Shown here one piece after another: positions 54,000 through 63,272 of a stretch of 64,000 bases of DNA (positions are counted from its first letter, which is position 1; each line of letters starts with the position of its first letter). The notes beneath the pieces were generated by a model. It worked only from the letters and a program-made list of their open reading frames with translations. It ran no database searches and was not told the origin of the DNA. The position numbers and the translations under genes are program-made. The DNA comes from an uncultured Prevotella sp. Its GTDB lineage: Bacteria; Bacteroidota; Bacteroidia; Bacteroidales; Bacteroidaceae. The stretch is from positions 1 to 64,000 of the forward strand of contig ONTZ01000002.1 of NCBI GenBank assembly GCA_900320905.1, given 5' to 3'.

Positions 54000-54629
54000 T
54001 TATAAAAATTCTAAATTGGCACGTTTTAACGCACTTTTGGCAATGCGCTCGTAGACGAGGCCAAGTTCTGCAAAGCGCTGTACGGCGGACATGGCTGCCT
54101 TACGCACCATCAGACTGTCACCTTGTAGAGCCACGATAGCCTGATCAATAAATTCGTTGATGCCACGCTCGTTGGGTTCCTGCTTGTTCATAAACAGACG
54201 GGAGAGAATATGGAAGCCGCAGAGTTGGTAAAGAGGTTTTTCTGACGCCATCCATGTGTAGGCTTTCTCAGGGGCGTAAGGCAGGTACTGGAACAGGTTG
54301 AAGGCGGCCTGCTCGGCAATCTCCTGCGTGGTGATCTGTTCCATCCAGATGTCGATGACCTCGGGGAGCACCTCATTAGGGGGCATCATCATCGTGGCGA
54401 GGATCTTACACTCCCGGACATTCTCCTTGAACAAGGCGATGGCAAGGTCGTAGTTAGGGCCGAGTTCGTCGGCCTTGGCACGGAGGCGCGGCAGGGTGGC
54501 ACCCCAGTTGAGTCTGTAGTCGACACTCTTGTCACGCATCGACTTCGCCACCGCCCCGTCCATCATCTGACGGAACGACTGCTTGATCTCCTTCATCATC
54601 TGACCTATATCCTGTTTCCCTGTTTCCAT
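54000..54629 (-). CDS. AlkD-like DNA alkylation repair HEAT-repeat protein
   Basis: 209 residues, all-helical with HEAT-like repeats (VRECKILATMMMPP, LPEVIDIWMEQITTQEIAEQAAFNLF, KPLYQLCGFHILSRL). The pattern of KxLAxxMxP and two central helices matches the AlkD/AlkC glycosylase family that removes alkylated bases. The catalytic Asp and Trp are not certain. It is transcribed with the M49 gene upstream (13-base gap). Confidence 0.75.
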   Translation of the reverse strand: METGKQDIGQMMKEIKQSFRQMMDGAVAKSMRDKSVDYRLNWGATLPRLRAKADELGPNYDLAIALFKENVRECKILATMMMPPNEVLPEVIDIWMEQITTQEIAEQAAFNLFQYLPYAPEKAYTWMASEKPLYQLCGFHILSRLFMNKQEPNERGINEFIDQAIVALQGDSLMVRKAAMSAVQRFAELGLVYERIAKSALKRANLEFL

Positions 54630-54642
54630 TGTCTACGTTCCG

Positions 54643-56592
54643 TCAAATAAGTGTGCCGTATTCCTGACTATAGCGTAGCATCTGGTGGGCATAACTCTCC
54701 CCGTAATATACCTGTATATCGCAGATGTCACCAGCCTTGTCGTAAACCGGCAACAACTGGGGATTAATGAAACCTTTATAAGGAGCGAGATTCAGGCGTT
54801 TGTAGCGTTCCAACACTTCGGCATGGAGTTCGGGATCCACTTTCACGGCATAACGCTCCACAAGGGTTCGGGCTGCCTCGAAATCACCTTCACTCTTGAT
54901 ACGCTGCACCTCTGCCAACAATCGTGCTATTAACTGGCGCAGACGGGGATAATCCGTCACTTCCAAATAGGTTTTCCCATTGCGTTTTACCAGTCGGAGG
55001 ACATCACCGTTCTCATAGCACCAATGGGCGATGAGGGCACGGTTGCGCATGTGGGCCTCTTCTATCTGACGGCCTGGGGTGATACGGATGAGTTGTGTCA
55101 TCAGACCGTTCATCATATAGGTATAATACTGCGACTTATAAGCCTCCAAATCGGGCGTCAGACCGAGTTCAACCAATTTCTCATCAGCGATATAATAGAG
55201 GCCGAAGAGGTCAGCCCTCGCCTCCTCTATCGTATTGCCGTATGCCTTCAAGGCATCCGGATCCACGCCGGGCAACAACTGTCCACTGCCGTGCCCGAGA
55301 CATTCGTGGAGGTCTGTATGCAGGTCGTCACACACGTCGCCGTATTTCTCGATGAGGGTCAGCGTGTCCTTGTCGATGACAAACTCTTCCTTGAAACCAT
55401 TGCCATGAGCCGCCTTGTTGTAGGCATCGGTGATATTGCTGATGGTGATGCTCTTGCTGCCGTACTGTGCCCTGATCCAGTCGGCATTGGGCAGGTTGAT
55501 GCCGATAGCCGTCGAGGGATATTCCTCGCCACCGAGCATGGCGGCACAGATGACATTGGCTGAGACGCCCTTGACCACCGACTTACGAAAACGGGCATCG
55601 ACAGGCGAATGATCCTCAAACCACTGGGCGTTCTTGCTGATGGTCTGGGTTCGGTGGGTGGCCTCTTCGTCAATATACTCCACGAGTCCTTCCCACGAGC
55701 CTTTCAACCCCAGCGGATCGCCATAGACCTCGATGAATCCGTTGATGAAGTCGATGGCTGCATCATGCTCGTCCACCCATTCAATGCAATATTCATTGAA
55801 CACATCCAAATCACCTGACTGGTAATACTTTATAAGCAGGGATATGATGCGCTTCTGACGGTCATTTTCTGCGACATCCAATGCTTTCTCCAGCCAATAG
55901 ACGATATGACGGATGGCATTGGCATACAGGCCTTCAGAAGACCACACATGCTCTTTTACAACCCCATTCTCCTTCACCAAAGTAGTGTTCAGGCCATACG
56001 ACTGTGGAGCCTCATTCTCGGCATTCTCCTGCTTCGTCCGGGCATAGAAGGCCTCTGCTTCTGCTTGCGTCACACCCTCGTAGAAATGACAGGCTGATGT
56101 CGTCACCAGATCCTCGCCATCGGCCTTGTTGACACGTTTGGGAAGGACGCTCTCATCAAAGATAACCGGAAACAACTCATCACAGAACTGCTGTAAGGTC
56201 TCACCCTCCCGCAATGGCAGGCGGCACACATCCACCTGACGAAGCACACGTGCAAGATATTCACTGCTGAATCCTGGCTCAAATTTCTCACATCCATAGT
56301 GATGGTAGATGCCGTTCGAGAACCAGACACGTTTCAGATAGACCTCCAACGCCTTGAACTCATCCGTGCCATGATCCACAGAGAGGTCGGTATAGACCAC
56401 TTCCAGCATCTTGCGGATGCGAAGATTGTATTTGCCGTATTGGTCGAAGGTGATGTCCCTGCCAAAAAGAGTCGCTTGGGCAAGATAATAGACTAATATC
56501 TTCTGCCGAAGCGACAATCTCTCAAATCCGTTCAATCGATAGCGGAGCAGTTGCAGGTCAGCAAACCGCTCGCTCTGATAATTGAAATCCAC
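54643..56592 (-). CDS. M49-family dipeptidyl-peptidase III-like metallopeptidase
   Basis: 649 residues. Zinc motif HECLGH (429-434) and second motif EEARAD (456-461) are the DPP III signature (HExxxH with an extra residue, EExRAx). It cleaves dipeptides from peptide N-termini in the cytoplasm (no signal peptide). It is a short Bacteroidota form, sometimes annotated as a dihydrofolate reductase, which this sequence does not support. Confidence 0.88.
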   Translation of the reverse strand: MDFNYQSERFADLQLLRYRLNGFERLSLRQKILVYYLAQATLFGRDITFDQYGKYNLRIRKMLEVVYTDLSVDHGTDEFKALEVYLKRVWFSNGIYHHYGCEKFEPGFSSEYLARVLRQVDVCRLPLREGETLQQFCDELFPVIFDESVLPKRVNKADGEDLVTTSACHFYEGVTQAEAEAFYARTKQENAENEAPQSYGLNTTLVKENGVVKEHVWSSEGLYANAIRHIVYWLEKALDVAENDRQKRIISLLIKYYQSGDLDVFNEYCIEWVDEHDAAIDFINGFIEVYGDPLGLKGSWEGLVEYIDEEATHRTQTISKNAQWFEDHSPVDARFRKSVVKGVSANVICAAMLGGEEYPSTAIGINLPNADWIRAQYGSKSITISNITDAYNKAAHGNGFKEEFVIDKDTLTLIEKYGDVCDDLHTDLHECLGHGSGQLLPGVDPDALKAYGNTIEEARADLFGLYYIADEKLVELGLTPDLEAYKSQYYTYMMNGLMTQLIRITPGRQIEEAHMRNRALIAHWCYENGDVLRLVKRNGKTYLEVTDYPRLRQLIARLLAEVQRIKSEGDFEAARTLVERYAVKVDPELHAEVLERYKRLNLAPYKGFINPQLLPVYDKAGDICDIQVYYGESYAHQMLRYSQEYGTLI

Positions 56593-56605
56593 AAAGCCCT
56601 CCTCC

Positions 56606-57067
56606 TTATTCTTTTTTACGCTTGCCAGCCTTTTCCTTTTTCAAGGAGGGATGCTGAAGAAGATGCTTCAAACGGTATTCACGGGGCGTGATACCCATAA
56701 TCTTGTAGAACGACGCATAGAACGACTGGCGGTTGGCAAAACCGACCATATCGCTCACCTCCTCCATCCGGAGATCCTGATAGCGCTTGTCTACAAGAAT
56801 AGACATGGCCTCGTCAATACGATACTTGTTGACAAACGAAGTGTAGTTCATGTGAAAACGGACATTCACCACAGCAGAGATATAACGTGTGTTCGTTCCG
56901 AGATCCTCAGCCAGTCGCTTGGCTGAATAATCCTTGTCACGATACTTCTTCTGCATGACGATGATGTTCATAATTTTCTCCTGCATCTCGTCCATCAACC
57001 GAGGACTCACCAAACTGCGATAGGCGGCCTCTTTTTCCTTTTTCTCTGTGATATTATACTTACTCAT
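56606..57067 (-). CDS. Short AraC-family transcription regulator
   Basis: 153 residues, only the DNA-binding part: two helix-turn-helices (KRLAEDLGTNTRYISAVVN and MEEVSDMVGFANRQSFYASFYKIMGITPREYR). The C-terminus is basic. There is no sensor domain, so partner or ligand control is unknown. It lies 13 bases upstream of the M49 gene and probably forms an operon with it. A -7 element TATATTTG is at 57107-57100. Confidence 0.85.
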   Translation of the reverse strand: MSKYNITEKKEKEAAYRSLVSPRLMDEMQEKIMNIIVMQKKYRDKDYSAKRLAEDLGTNTRYISAVVNVRFHMNYTSFVNKYRIDEAMSILVDKRYQDLRMEEVSDMVGFANRQSFYASFYKIMGITPREYRLKHLLQHPSLKKEKAGKRKKE

Positions 57068-57391
57068 ATATTATGAGGGGTTGATTATTAAATTTTCTGC
57101 AAATATAGAAATAATTTCGATACAGCGTACTTTTTTTTAGGTAATTTTGCAAAAAAAAATGATTTTACACCCCAAATTACGTTTCGTTGACAAAAAAAGA
57201 CAATCCATCATACAATCATGAACGAAAGCCCACTGCAACGCCAACGGGGACAATCAGGGTCAAAATAGCCCGAAAAAATTGATAAAAAGATAAAAAAACG
57301 AGCAAAATGTGTCACTTTTTGCAAAAAACAAGACCAAAAGACTCGGAAATCCCCGTTTTTTTCGTATCTTTGCAAAGTAAAATCAGTAAAG
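57068..57391. other. AT-rich divergent intergenic region between araC-type gene and GT5-like gene
   Basis: 324 bases. Leftward -7 element TATATTTG (57107-57100). Rightward TATCTTTG (57365-57372) for the gene at 57392 and another TAATTTTG (57142-57149) followed by a 20-codon ORF from 57160 that I do not believe. No RNA gene or repeat is clear. Confidence 0.45.
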
Positions 57392-58225
57392 ATGGCAAAG
57401 AAAAAGATTCTATTTATCAATCAGGAAATCGCTCCTTACGTACCAGACACCCTCATGTCGCTCATGGGAAGAGACATCCCACAGGCCATTCAGGAGAAGG
57501 GTTATGAAATCCGTATCTTCATGCCTGAATGGGGAAACATCAATGAGCGCAGGGGGCAACTCCACGAAGTACAGCGCCTTTCGGGAATGAACCTTATCAT
57601 CGACGATACAGACCACCCGCTAATTATTAAGGTGGCCTCGATACAGTCGGCTAAGATACAGGTCTATTTCATCGACAACGACGACTATTTCAACAAACGA
57701 CTGATGGAGAGAGATGATCAGGGTGAAGAATATCCTGACAATGGTGAGAGAGCCGTCTTCTTTGCTCGTGGCGTCTTAGAGACTGTCAAGAAACTGCGCT
57801 GGGTGCCTGACATCATACACTGTCAGGGATGGATGAGTGCCGTCGTGCCTCTCTACATCAAGACCGCCTATCACGACGAGCCTTCATTTACCAACACCAA
57901 AGTTGTCACCTCGCTCTATGGCAATAGTCTGACGAAGGGGATGGCCGACAACTTCAAGCGCTGCGTGGAGTTCCGTGAGGCCACAGCCGACCTGTTGAAG
58001 CCCTATAATGACATCTTCGACTTTAACGAACTCGGCAAAATGGCCATCGATTATAGCGATGGTATCATTCAGGCTGACCCAGCCATGAACAAAGACCTGT
58101 TGAACTATGCCACTAAGAAGGAAACACCTATTCTAAAATTCAAAAAAAATAACTTTGCGGATGCCATCGAGGATTTCTACAACCAGGTAGCCCCTGATGA
58201 CACGGTTGATGAAGAAGACGATTAA
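57392..58225 (+). CDS. Glycogen-synthase N-domain-like protein, truncated family member
   Basis: 277 residues resembling only the N-terminal Rossmann half of GT5 glycogen/starch synthases (KKILFINQEIAPYVP, EVRIFMPEWG-like region, DIIHCQGWMSAVVPLYIK). The KxGGL ADP-glucose motif and the C-terminal GT-B half are absent, so glucosyltransferase activity is doubtful. The C-terminus is acidic (DDTVDEEDD). It is the first gene of an operon with DUF4270 (19-base gap). Confidence 0.75.
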   Translation: MAKKKILFINQEIAPYVPDTLMSLMGRDIPQAIQEKGYEIRIFMPEWGNINERRGQLHEVQRLSGMNLIIDDTDHPLIIKVASIQSAKIQVYFIDNDDYFNKRLMERDDQGEEYPDNGERAVFFARGVLETVKKLRWVPDIIHCQGWMSAVVPLYIKTAYHDEPSFTNTKVVTSLYGNSLTKGMADNFKRCVEFREATADLLKPYNDIFDFNELGKMAIDYSDGIIQADPAMNKDLLNYATKKETPILKFKKNNFADAIEDFYNQVAPDDTVDEEDD

Positions 58226-58244
58226 AAGAAACAGAAACACTACA

Positions 58245-59783
58245 ATGAAATTCAAATCCATAACAGCGATTGCACTTTGCGCAATGGCGTTTATCTCTTG
58301 CGATGAAGATACAGCAAACATCGGAACCTCTCTGACAAGCGACAATGACAGGCTGACCGTAACGACTCACAGTTTCAATGTCGTGACACAATCCATAGCC
58401 GTCGATTCCGTCTTTACCCGTGAGCGGCGAGGCTATTTCGGGAGAGTGAAAGATCCCGAAACCAATGCCTACGTGAAGAGCGAGTTCACCACTCAGTTTA
58501 ATATGATGGAGGACATGGTCAGCACATTCCCGAAACTGGAGGAGATAACGAGCAAAGATGAGAATGGCAATATCATAGCCGACTCATGCTTCGTCAGAAT
58601 CATCCTCGATGTCAACAATAGTTATGGCGACACACTGGCAGCCATGAAACTGAGGGTATCAGAGTTGGACAGGCCTATCAACAATGAACTGATGCATTAC
58701 ACGAACTTCGATCCGAAGGAAATGGGTTATATCCGTCAAGGTGGCATGCAATACGACAAAATGTTCACCATGAGAGACCTGACAGAAAGCGACAGCATCA
58801 GATACCTTACCGAGGTAAACCTGCACCGTAACACCGCCACAACAACTGACAACAGTTATTATGATGAAATGATCCTCAGATTTGACAAGCCCTATACAGA
58901 CAAGGACGGTGTGACATACAACAACTTAGGCACATATATCTTGCGACAATACTACGATCACCCCGAGTACTTCAAGAACTCGTACAACTTCATCCATCAC
59001 GTCTTTCCTGGCTTGCATTTCGAGACAATCGACGGTACAGGTGTGATGGCAAGGGTCATGGAGATGGATATGTTCGTCTTTTATAGAGTCAAAGATGAAT
59101 TTGACGACGAAGACGAAGACTCCAAAGACTTCATCATGATGTCGTCTACGGAGGAAGTGGTGCAGACCACTAAGGTGACTAACGACAAAGAAGCCATCGA
59201 CCGTTTGGTGGCTGACAACAGTTGTACCTATCTGAAGACACCAGCAGGTATCTTCACGGAAGTGACCTTCCCTGTGGATGAGATCAGCACAAGTCACCCC
59301 ACAGACTCTCTCCTTTCTGCCAAGATCGCCTTCCAGCGCCAGAACAACCAGTCACAAGCATCGGCATTAACTTTCAACGTACCTGACAAACTGATGCTGA
59401 TAGAGAAAGACAGCCTGGATTCGTTCTTCAAGAGCAGGGGACTCTTCAATAACATATATGCCTATCAGGTGACACTGGATAAAAATGCCTACACGTTCAA
59501 CAATATCTCCAACCTCCTTACACGAATGCATCAGGCCAAGGAGAAAGGTGTGAAGAGCGACCCCAACTGGGTGGCCAAGCATCCTAACTGGAACAAGGCT
59601 CTGCTTGTACCTGTGGAAATCAACAGTATCAAGTATACATCATCCACCGTTTATGGTACGCAGACCAATGAGACCCCGATATCCACGGAAAACAAACTGG
59701 GACTTACGAGTACCAGATTAGTCAAGGGCACTGCTGAACAGCCGATTCAGATACAAGTCATTTACGGTAAATTCAAGAATTGA
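58245..59783 (+). CDS. DUF4270 lipoprotein
   Basis: 512 residues from ATG 58245, lipobox MAFISCDED (Cys about 17). It is a beta-rich surface lipoprotein of the DUF4270 family, unknown function, exported. The stop overlaps the start of the 43-residue gene at 59783 (TGATG). Confidence 0.85.
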   Translation: MKFKSITAIALCAMAFISCDEDTANIGTSLTSDNDRLTVTTHSFNVVTQSIAVDSVFTRERRGYFGRVKDPETNAYVKSEFTTQFNMMEDMVSTFPKLEEITSKDENGNIIADSCFVRIILDVNNSYGDTLAAMKLRVSELDRPINNELMHYTNFDPKEMGYIRQGGMQYDKMFTMRDLTESDSIRYLTEVNLHRNTATTTDNSYYDEMILRFDKPYTDKDGVTYNNLGTYILRQYYDHPEYFKNSYNFIHHVFPGLHFETIDGTGVMARVMEMDMFVFYRVKDEFDDEDEDSKDFIMMSSTEEVVQTTKVTNDKEAIDRLVADNSCTYLKTPAGIFTEVTFPVDEISTSHPTDSLLSAKIAFQRQNNQSQASALTFNVPDKLMLIEKDSLDSFFKSRGLFNNIYAYQVTLDKNAYTFNNISNLLTRMHQAKEKGVKSDPNWVAKHPNWNKALLVPVEINSIKYTSSTVYGTQTNETPISTENKLGLTSTRLVKGTAEQPIQIQVIYGKFKN

Positions 59784-59914
59784 TGGCCGACGGATATCTG
59801 GAAAAGCATCACGAGGACTATGAGGCGCGTAAGGCCGCATGGATCCGCAAGAAAAAACATCTGCCCCAAAACGGTAAAAGAGAAATAGAGCGCCCCGATG
59901 ATTGGGCACTATAA
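59783..59914 (+). CDS. Small conserved-looking protein of 43 residues
   Basis: ATG overlaps the DUF4270 stop by one base (TGATG) and TAA follows at 59912-59914. The product is charged and soluble (MADGYLEKHHEDYEARKAAW then KKKHLPQ and RPDDWAL). The tight overlap and a terminator right after support a real gene. Function unknown; similar small proteins occur in relatives, sometimes mislabelled dehydrogenase. Confidence 0.7.
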   Translation: MADGYLEKHHEDYEARKAAWIRKKKHLPQNGKREIERPDDWAL

Positions 59915-59918
59915 GAAT

Positions 59919-59957
59919 AATCCAGAGATTCTGTTGTGAGTCTCTGGATTTGTCTTT
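59919..59957 (+). terminator. Bidirectional terminator between the DUF4270 operon and the helicase gene
   Basis: AATCCAGAGA (59919-59928) / TCTCTGGATT (59941-59950), 10-bp stem, 12-base loop, then TGTCTTTCT. On the opposite strand the stem is followed by TTATTCTTAT, so it can serve the helicase gene as well. Confidence 0.75.
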
Positions 59958-62900
59958 CTATCCGATAATCCTATACTTCGCGAACTTCAAGAGTAATTGC
60001 TTCATACCAGCATTGCGAAACTCCACGGTAGCCTTGGTGTTCTCACCTGTTCCCTCAATCTTGATCACCTTACCGACGCCAAAGCGCTGATGCTCGATGG
60101 TGCAACCCTCATGGAGATTACCACCTGATGGTATGCTGGGAGGACGTGATGTTGCCAGAGGCCTGCCCGTCTGCTGTTGATACAACCGCTTGAAGCCTTC
60201 ACCAAACGGATCCACAGGCTTTTCAGGCTGTCTTGGTGCTACGGCTCTTGGTTTGGGATCGTCCTTGAACTGAGAAGCAACGGGTCTCGGATTCTGCATC
60301 CATTCGGGTCCTTCACTTTCAAATCGGCGACGACTGCCACCATAACCGCCATAACCTCCGAAAGATGAGTCACCATAAGAAGACCTTCCCCCACCCGATT
60401 TCGAATGTACTTCCAACAACTCCGGGTCGATGTCTTTGATGAATCTCGACGGCGTGTCATACTCCATCCGTCCATACCTGAAGCGATTCTGGGCACAAGT
60501 CAGGATACAATGCTTCTCGGCTCTGGTGATAGCCACATAGAGCAAACGACGCTCTTCTTCGAGTTCTCGCATCGAGTTGGTACACATCGGAGAGGGAAAG
60601 ATATTCTCTTCGAGCCCCACCACAAACACCGTCGGGAACTCCAGCCCCTTTGCAGAGTGAATCGTCATCAGCACCACCTTGTCGTTGGAGTCGCCATCAT
60701 CGCTGTCTAGGTCAGTGAGCAGTGCCACTTCTTGTAGGAAATCAGGCAGATATATCTCTTCTCCCCTATCCTCTTCACGACGGCTCTCCACGAAGTCCTG
60801 CATACCAGACAGGAACTCCTCGAGGTTCTCCTGACGGGAGATGTCCTCTGGGTCACGTCCGCTGTAGATGTCTTTGCTAATGCCAGAGTTCATGATGATA
60901 TCGTGTCCGAGGGTATAGGCATCCTCGCTGCTCAAGCGCCCTATCCAACTCTCTATCAGTTCACGGAAGGCCAGAATCTTCGTCATCGTACCCTTGCTGA
61001 CATCCATTGGGAAGAGCATGGGTTCCTTGATAACCTGCCACAGACTCACGCCGTAAGCCTGCGCCGTCTGGATAATCTTTCCCACCGTTGTGTCGCCGAT
61101 ACCTCGGGCGGGATAGTTGATGATGCGCTTAAAGGCCTCTTCATCGTCAGGGTTCGCAATCAGTCGGAAATAGGCAATCACGTCTTTTATTTCCTTACGC
61201 TGATAGAAACTCAGTCCGCCATAGATGCGATACGGGATGTTTTCTTTTCGCATCTGTTCCTCAAAACTGCGACTCTGTGCATTCGTGCGATAGAGAATGG
61301 CAAAGTCACTCCAGTCACAGTGATCCTCCCGACGTATTCTCTTGATGTCCTGGCAGACGATCATCGCCTCCTCCTTGTCCGAATAGGCAGGCTTCAGTTG
61401 TAACTTCTCACCATGCTCGTTCTTGGAAAATACATTCTTCGGAATCTGCCGTTCGTTGCGCCTGATCAGCGAGTTCGCCGCCTGCACAATCAACTGCGTA
61501 CTCCGATAGTTCTGCTCCAGTTTGAAGAGTTTAACGCCTTCATATTCATTTTGGAAATTCAGAATATTATCAATATTTGCACCTCTAAAAGAATATATAC
61601 TTTGCGCATCGTCACCCACAACACATACCCTTTGTATATCCTTTGTTAATAAAGTTACAATAGCCTGTTGGACAGAATTTGTATCTTGATACTCATCAAC
61701 AAGAACATATTGGAACCTACTGGCATATTTCTTTCTTATACTATCGTAGTTCTTAAACAACAAATATGTATTAACAAGCAAATCATCAAAATCCATTGCA
61801 TTCGCCTGTCTACATCTTTGTGCGTACCTTATATATATATTAGATATTGCCGGCCGCTTCTGATTATTGTCATCTGCGGCCCAAGCACTAACAGCATATT
61901 GATTGGGCAAAAGAATATGATTTTTAGCCATAGAAATTCTATCCGCAATAGATGACGCCTTATAAATCTTATCATCTAACCCCATCTCTCTGATTATCGT
62001 TTTCACAAGAGAACGAGCATCAGACTGATCGTAAATTGTGAAATTAGAGACATATCCAATTCTATTAGACTCAGAACGAAGAATATGAGAAAAGACAGAG
62101 TGGAATGTACCCATATTCAGATACTTTGCCTGCTCCATCCCAACTAACGTCCCAATTCTCTCCTTCATCTCTCGTGCAGCCTTATTGGTAAAAGTCAATG
62201 CAAGGATATTCCAAGGTTTCAAACCTAATTGTAATAAAGCAGCAATCTTATAAGTCAATACCCTTGTCTTACCAGAACCAGCACCAGCAATCACCAATGA
62301 TGGCCCATCACAATACTTCACAGCCTCTTGCTGATTCTCATTCAATTGCGATAAGAGATCTTCACTTATATTTCCTGACAATTCTTTCTTTTTAATTGCC
62401 CATGATTCATTGTCGAGTTCAGAAATATAGATTTCGTCTTTATAATCAATTTTTTCTTCTACTGGTATTGTACCAATATTTCTCATATTAGAATGTTCTA
62501 CTTCACCAACTCGTGGAAAATCTAGTATACCCATAGAAGATTGAAAAGAATAATCTGTATGGATTAATTTCCGTTTGTCTTCATTTTCGTTGTATTGTAT
62601 TTGATTTGGATATATCCATTCACGATTATTAATCGAATTAAATAAAAAATGCTTTAACTCAGTAGCATCTTTATCCTGATTCGGGCTAATATCATTAACA
62701 TTAATCTCTAAACAATTTATTTGGGCTTCAATATATTTTGCTTTCTGACTTTCAGACTTAGGATTAGAATAATAAATCTCAATGGCCCACTTATTTCCCT
62801 CTTTATCTATTCCTACCACATCAGGTCGCAATCCGAGTTTTTCGAGAGTATCTTCTGGTTCCACACTTTCAAACTCCAATAATCCCTGAGGAATAACATA

Positions 62901-63164
62901 TCCAAACGAGGGAAGCATCACTTTCTTCTCTTCACAAATAACTTGCTTTGCAAGTAAGTGAATTGAAGACTCTCCCATCCCATGACAATCACCATCTTCT
63001 GGGCGATGGGCAAAAGAATGTTCGTTAACCTTTCCTTGTCTTGCATTTAATGGTTTCTTACATTTATCACAGATACATCCACAATCAAAACCTCTTGATA
63101 CATTATCTATATGCACCATCCGATGCATTTCCTTATGCCAAGCCCAAGTAACTATTTCACTCAT
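59958..63164 (-). CDS. CoiA-like nuclease domain fused to UvrD/PcrA helicase
   Basis: 1068 residues. Residues 1-270 are foreign to PcrA. They contain CGCICDKCKKPL (Cys28, 30, 32, 35), NEHSFAHRP and ESSIHLLAKQ, the zinc and His pattern of CoiA-type proteins, then RPDVVGID...KWAIEIYYS (Asp115, Glu129) fitting a PD-(D/E)XK nuclease core. From about 275 the protein is a full SF1A helicase: Q-motif LNENQQEAV, Walker A GAGSGKT (294-300), DEYQDT (490-495), QNYRST (551-556), and a PcrA-type C-tail (GCTIEHQRFGVGKV, K..ATVEF). A normal PcrA would begin at LSQLNENQQ. Codons up to about 540 are AT-rich and later ones host-like, so the 5' half seems imported. It is the only UvrD/PcrA gene in the window, so it may also do the housekeeping job. 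Confidence 0.88.
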   Translation of the reverse strand: MSEIVTWAWHKEMHRMVHIDNVSRGFDCGCICDKCKKPLNARQGKVNEHSFAHRPEDGDCHGMGESSIHLLAKQVICEEKKVMLPSFGYVIPQGLLEFESVEPEDTLEKLGLRPDVVGIDKEGNKWAIEIYYSNPKSESQKAKYIEAQINCLEINVNDISPNQDKDATELKHFLFNSINNREWIYPNQIQYNENEDKRKLIHTDYSFQSSMGILDFPRVGEVEHSNMRNIGTIPVEEKIDYKDEIYISELDNESWAIKKKELSGNISEDLLSQLNENQQEAVKYCDGPSLVIAGAGSGKTRVLTYKIAALLQLGLKPWNILALTFTNKAAREMKERIGTLVGMEQAKYLNMGTFHSVFSHILRSESNRIGYVSNFTIYDQSDARSLVKTIIREMGLDDKIYKASSIADRISMAKNHILLPNQYAVSAWAADDNNQKRPAISNIYIRYAQRCRQANAMDFDDLLVNTYLLFKNYDSIRKKYASRFQYVLVDEYQDTNSVQQAIVTLLTKDIQRVCVVGDDAQSIYSFRGANIDNILNFQNEYEGVKLFKLEQNYRSTQLIVQAANSLIRRNERQIPKNVFSKNEHGEKLQLKPAYSDKEEAMIVCQDIKRIRREDHCDWSDFAILYRTNAQSRSFEEQMRKENIPYRIYGGLSFYQRKEIKDVIAYFRLIANPDDEEAFKRIINYPARGIGDTTVGKIIQTAQAYGVSLWQVIKEPMLFPMDVSKGTMTKILAFRELIESWIGRLSSEDAYTLGHDIIMNSGISKDIYSGRDPEDISRQENLEEFLSGMQDFVESRREEDRGEEIYLPDFLQEVALLTDLDSDDGDSNDKVVLMTIHSAKGLEFPTVFVVGLEENIFPSPMCTNSMRELEEERRLLYVAITRAEKHCILTCAQNRFRYGRMEYDTPSRFIKDIDPELLEVHSKSGGGRSSYGDSSFGGYGGYGGSRRRFESEGPEWMQNPRPVASQFKDDPKPRAVAPRQPEKPVDPFGEGFKRLYQQQTGRPLATSRPPSIPSGGNLHEGCTIEHQRFGVGKVIKIEGTGENTKATVEFRNAGMKQLLLKFAKYRIIG

Positions 63165-63180
63165 GTTTTTATTCTTTGTG

Positions 63181-63212
63181 CAAAGATATAAATAATTGTT
63201 TTACCATACAAA
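63181..63212 (-). promoter_or_regulatory. Promoter of the CoiA-UvrD gene
   Basis: Minus strand TTTG (63212-63209), 20-base spacer, TATCTTTG (63188-63181). The start would be about 12 bases before the ATG at 63164. Confidence 0.7.
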
Positions 63213-63272
63213 AGATTTGAGATAATTTACGATAACAAATAGTTTTTTCCATTATATGCGAGGAAATGTATG

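Noticed and set aside
54643..56592. Annotation as dihydrofolate reductase
   Set aside because: The HECLGH and EEARAD zinc motifs and the length fit M49 peptidases; nothing resembles DHFR.
57160..57222. 20-codon ORF after TAATTTTG in the divergent region
   Set aside because: The peptide has no features and there is no supporting -33 element.
57392..58225. Functional glycogen synthase
   Set aside because: It lacks the KxGGL motif and the whole C-terminal GT-B half.
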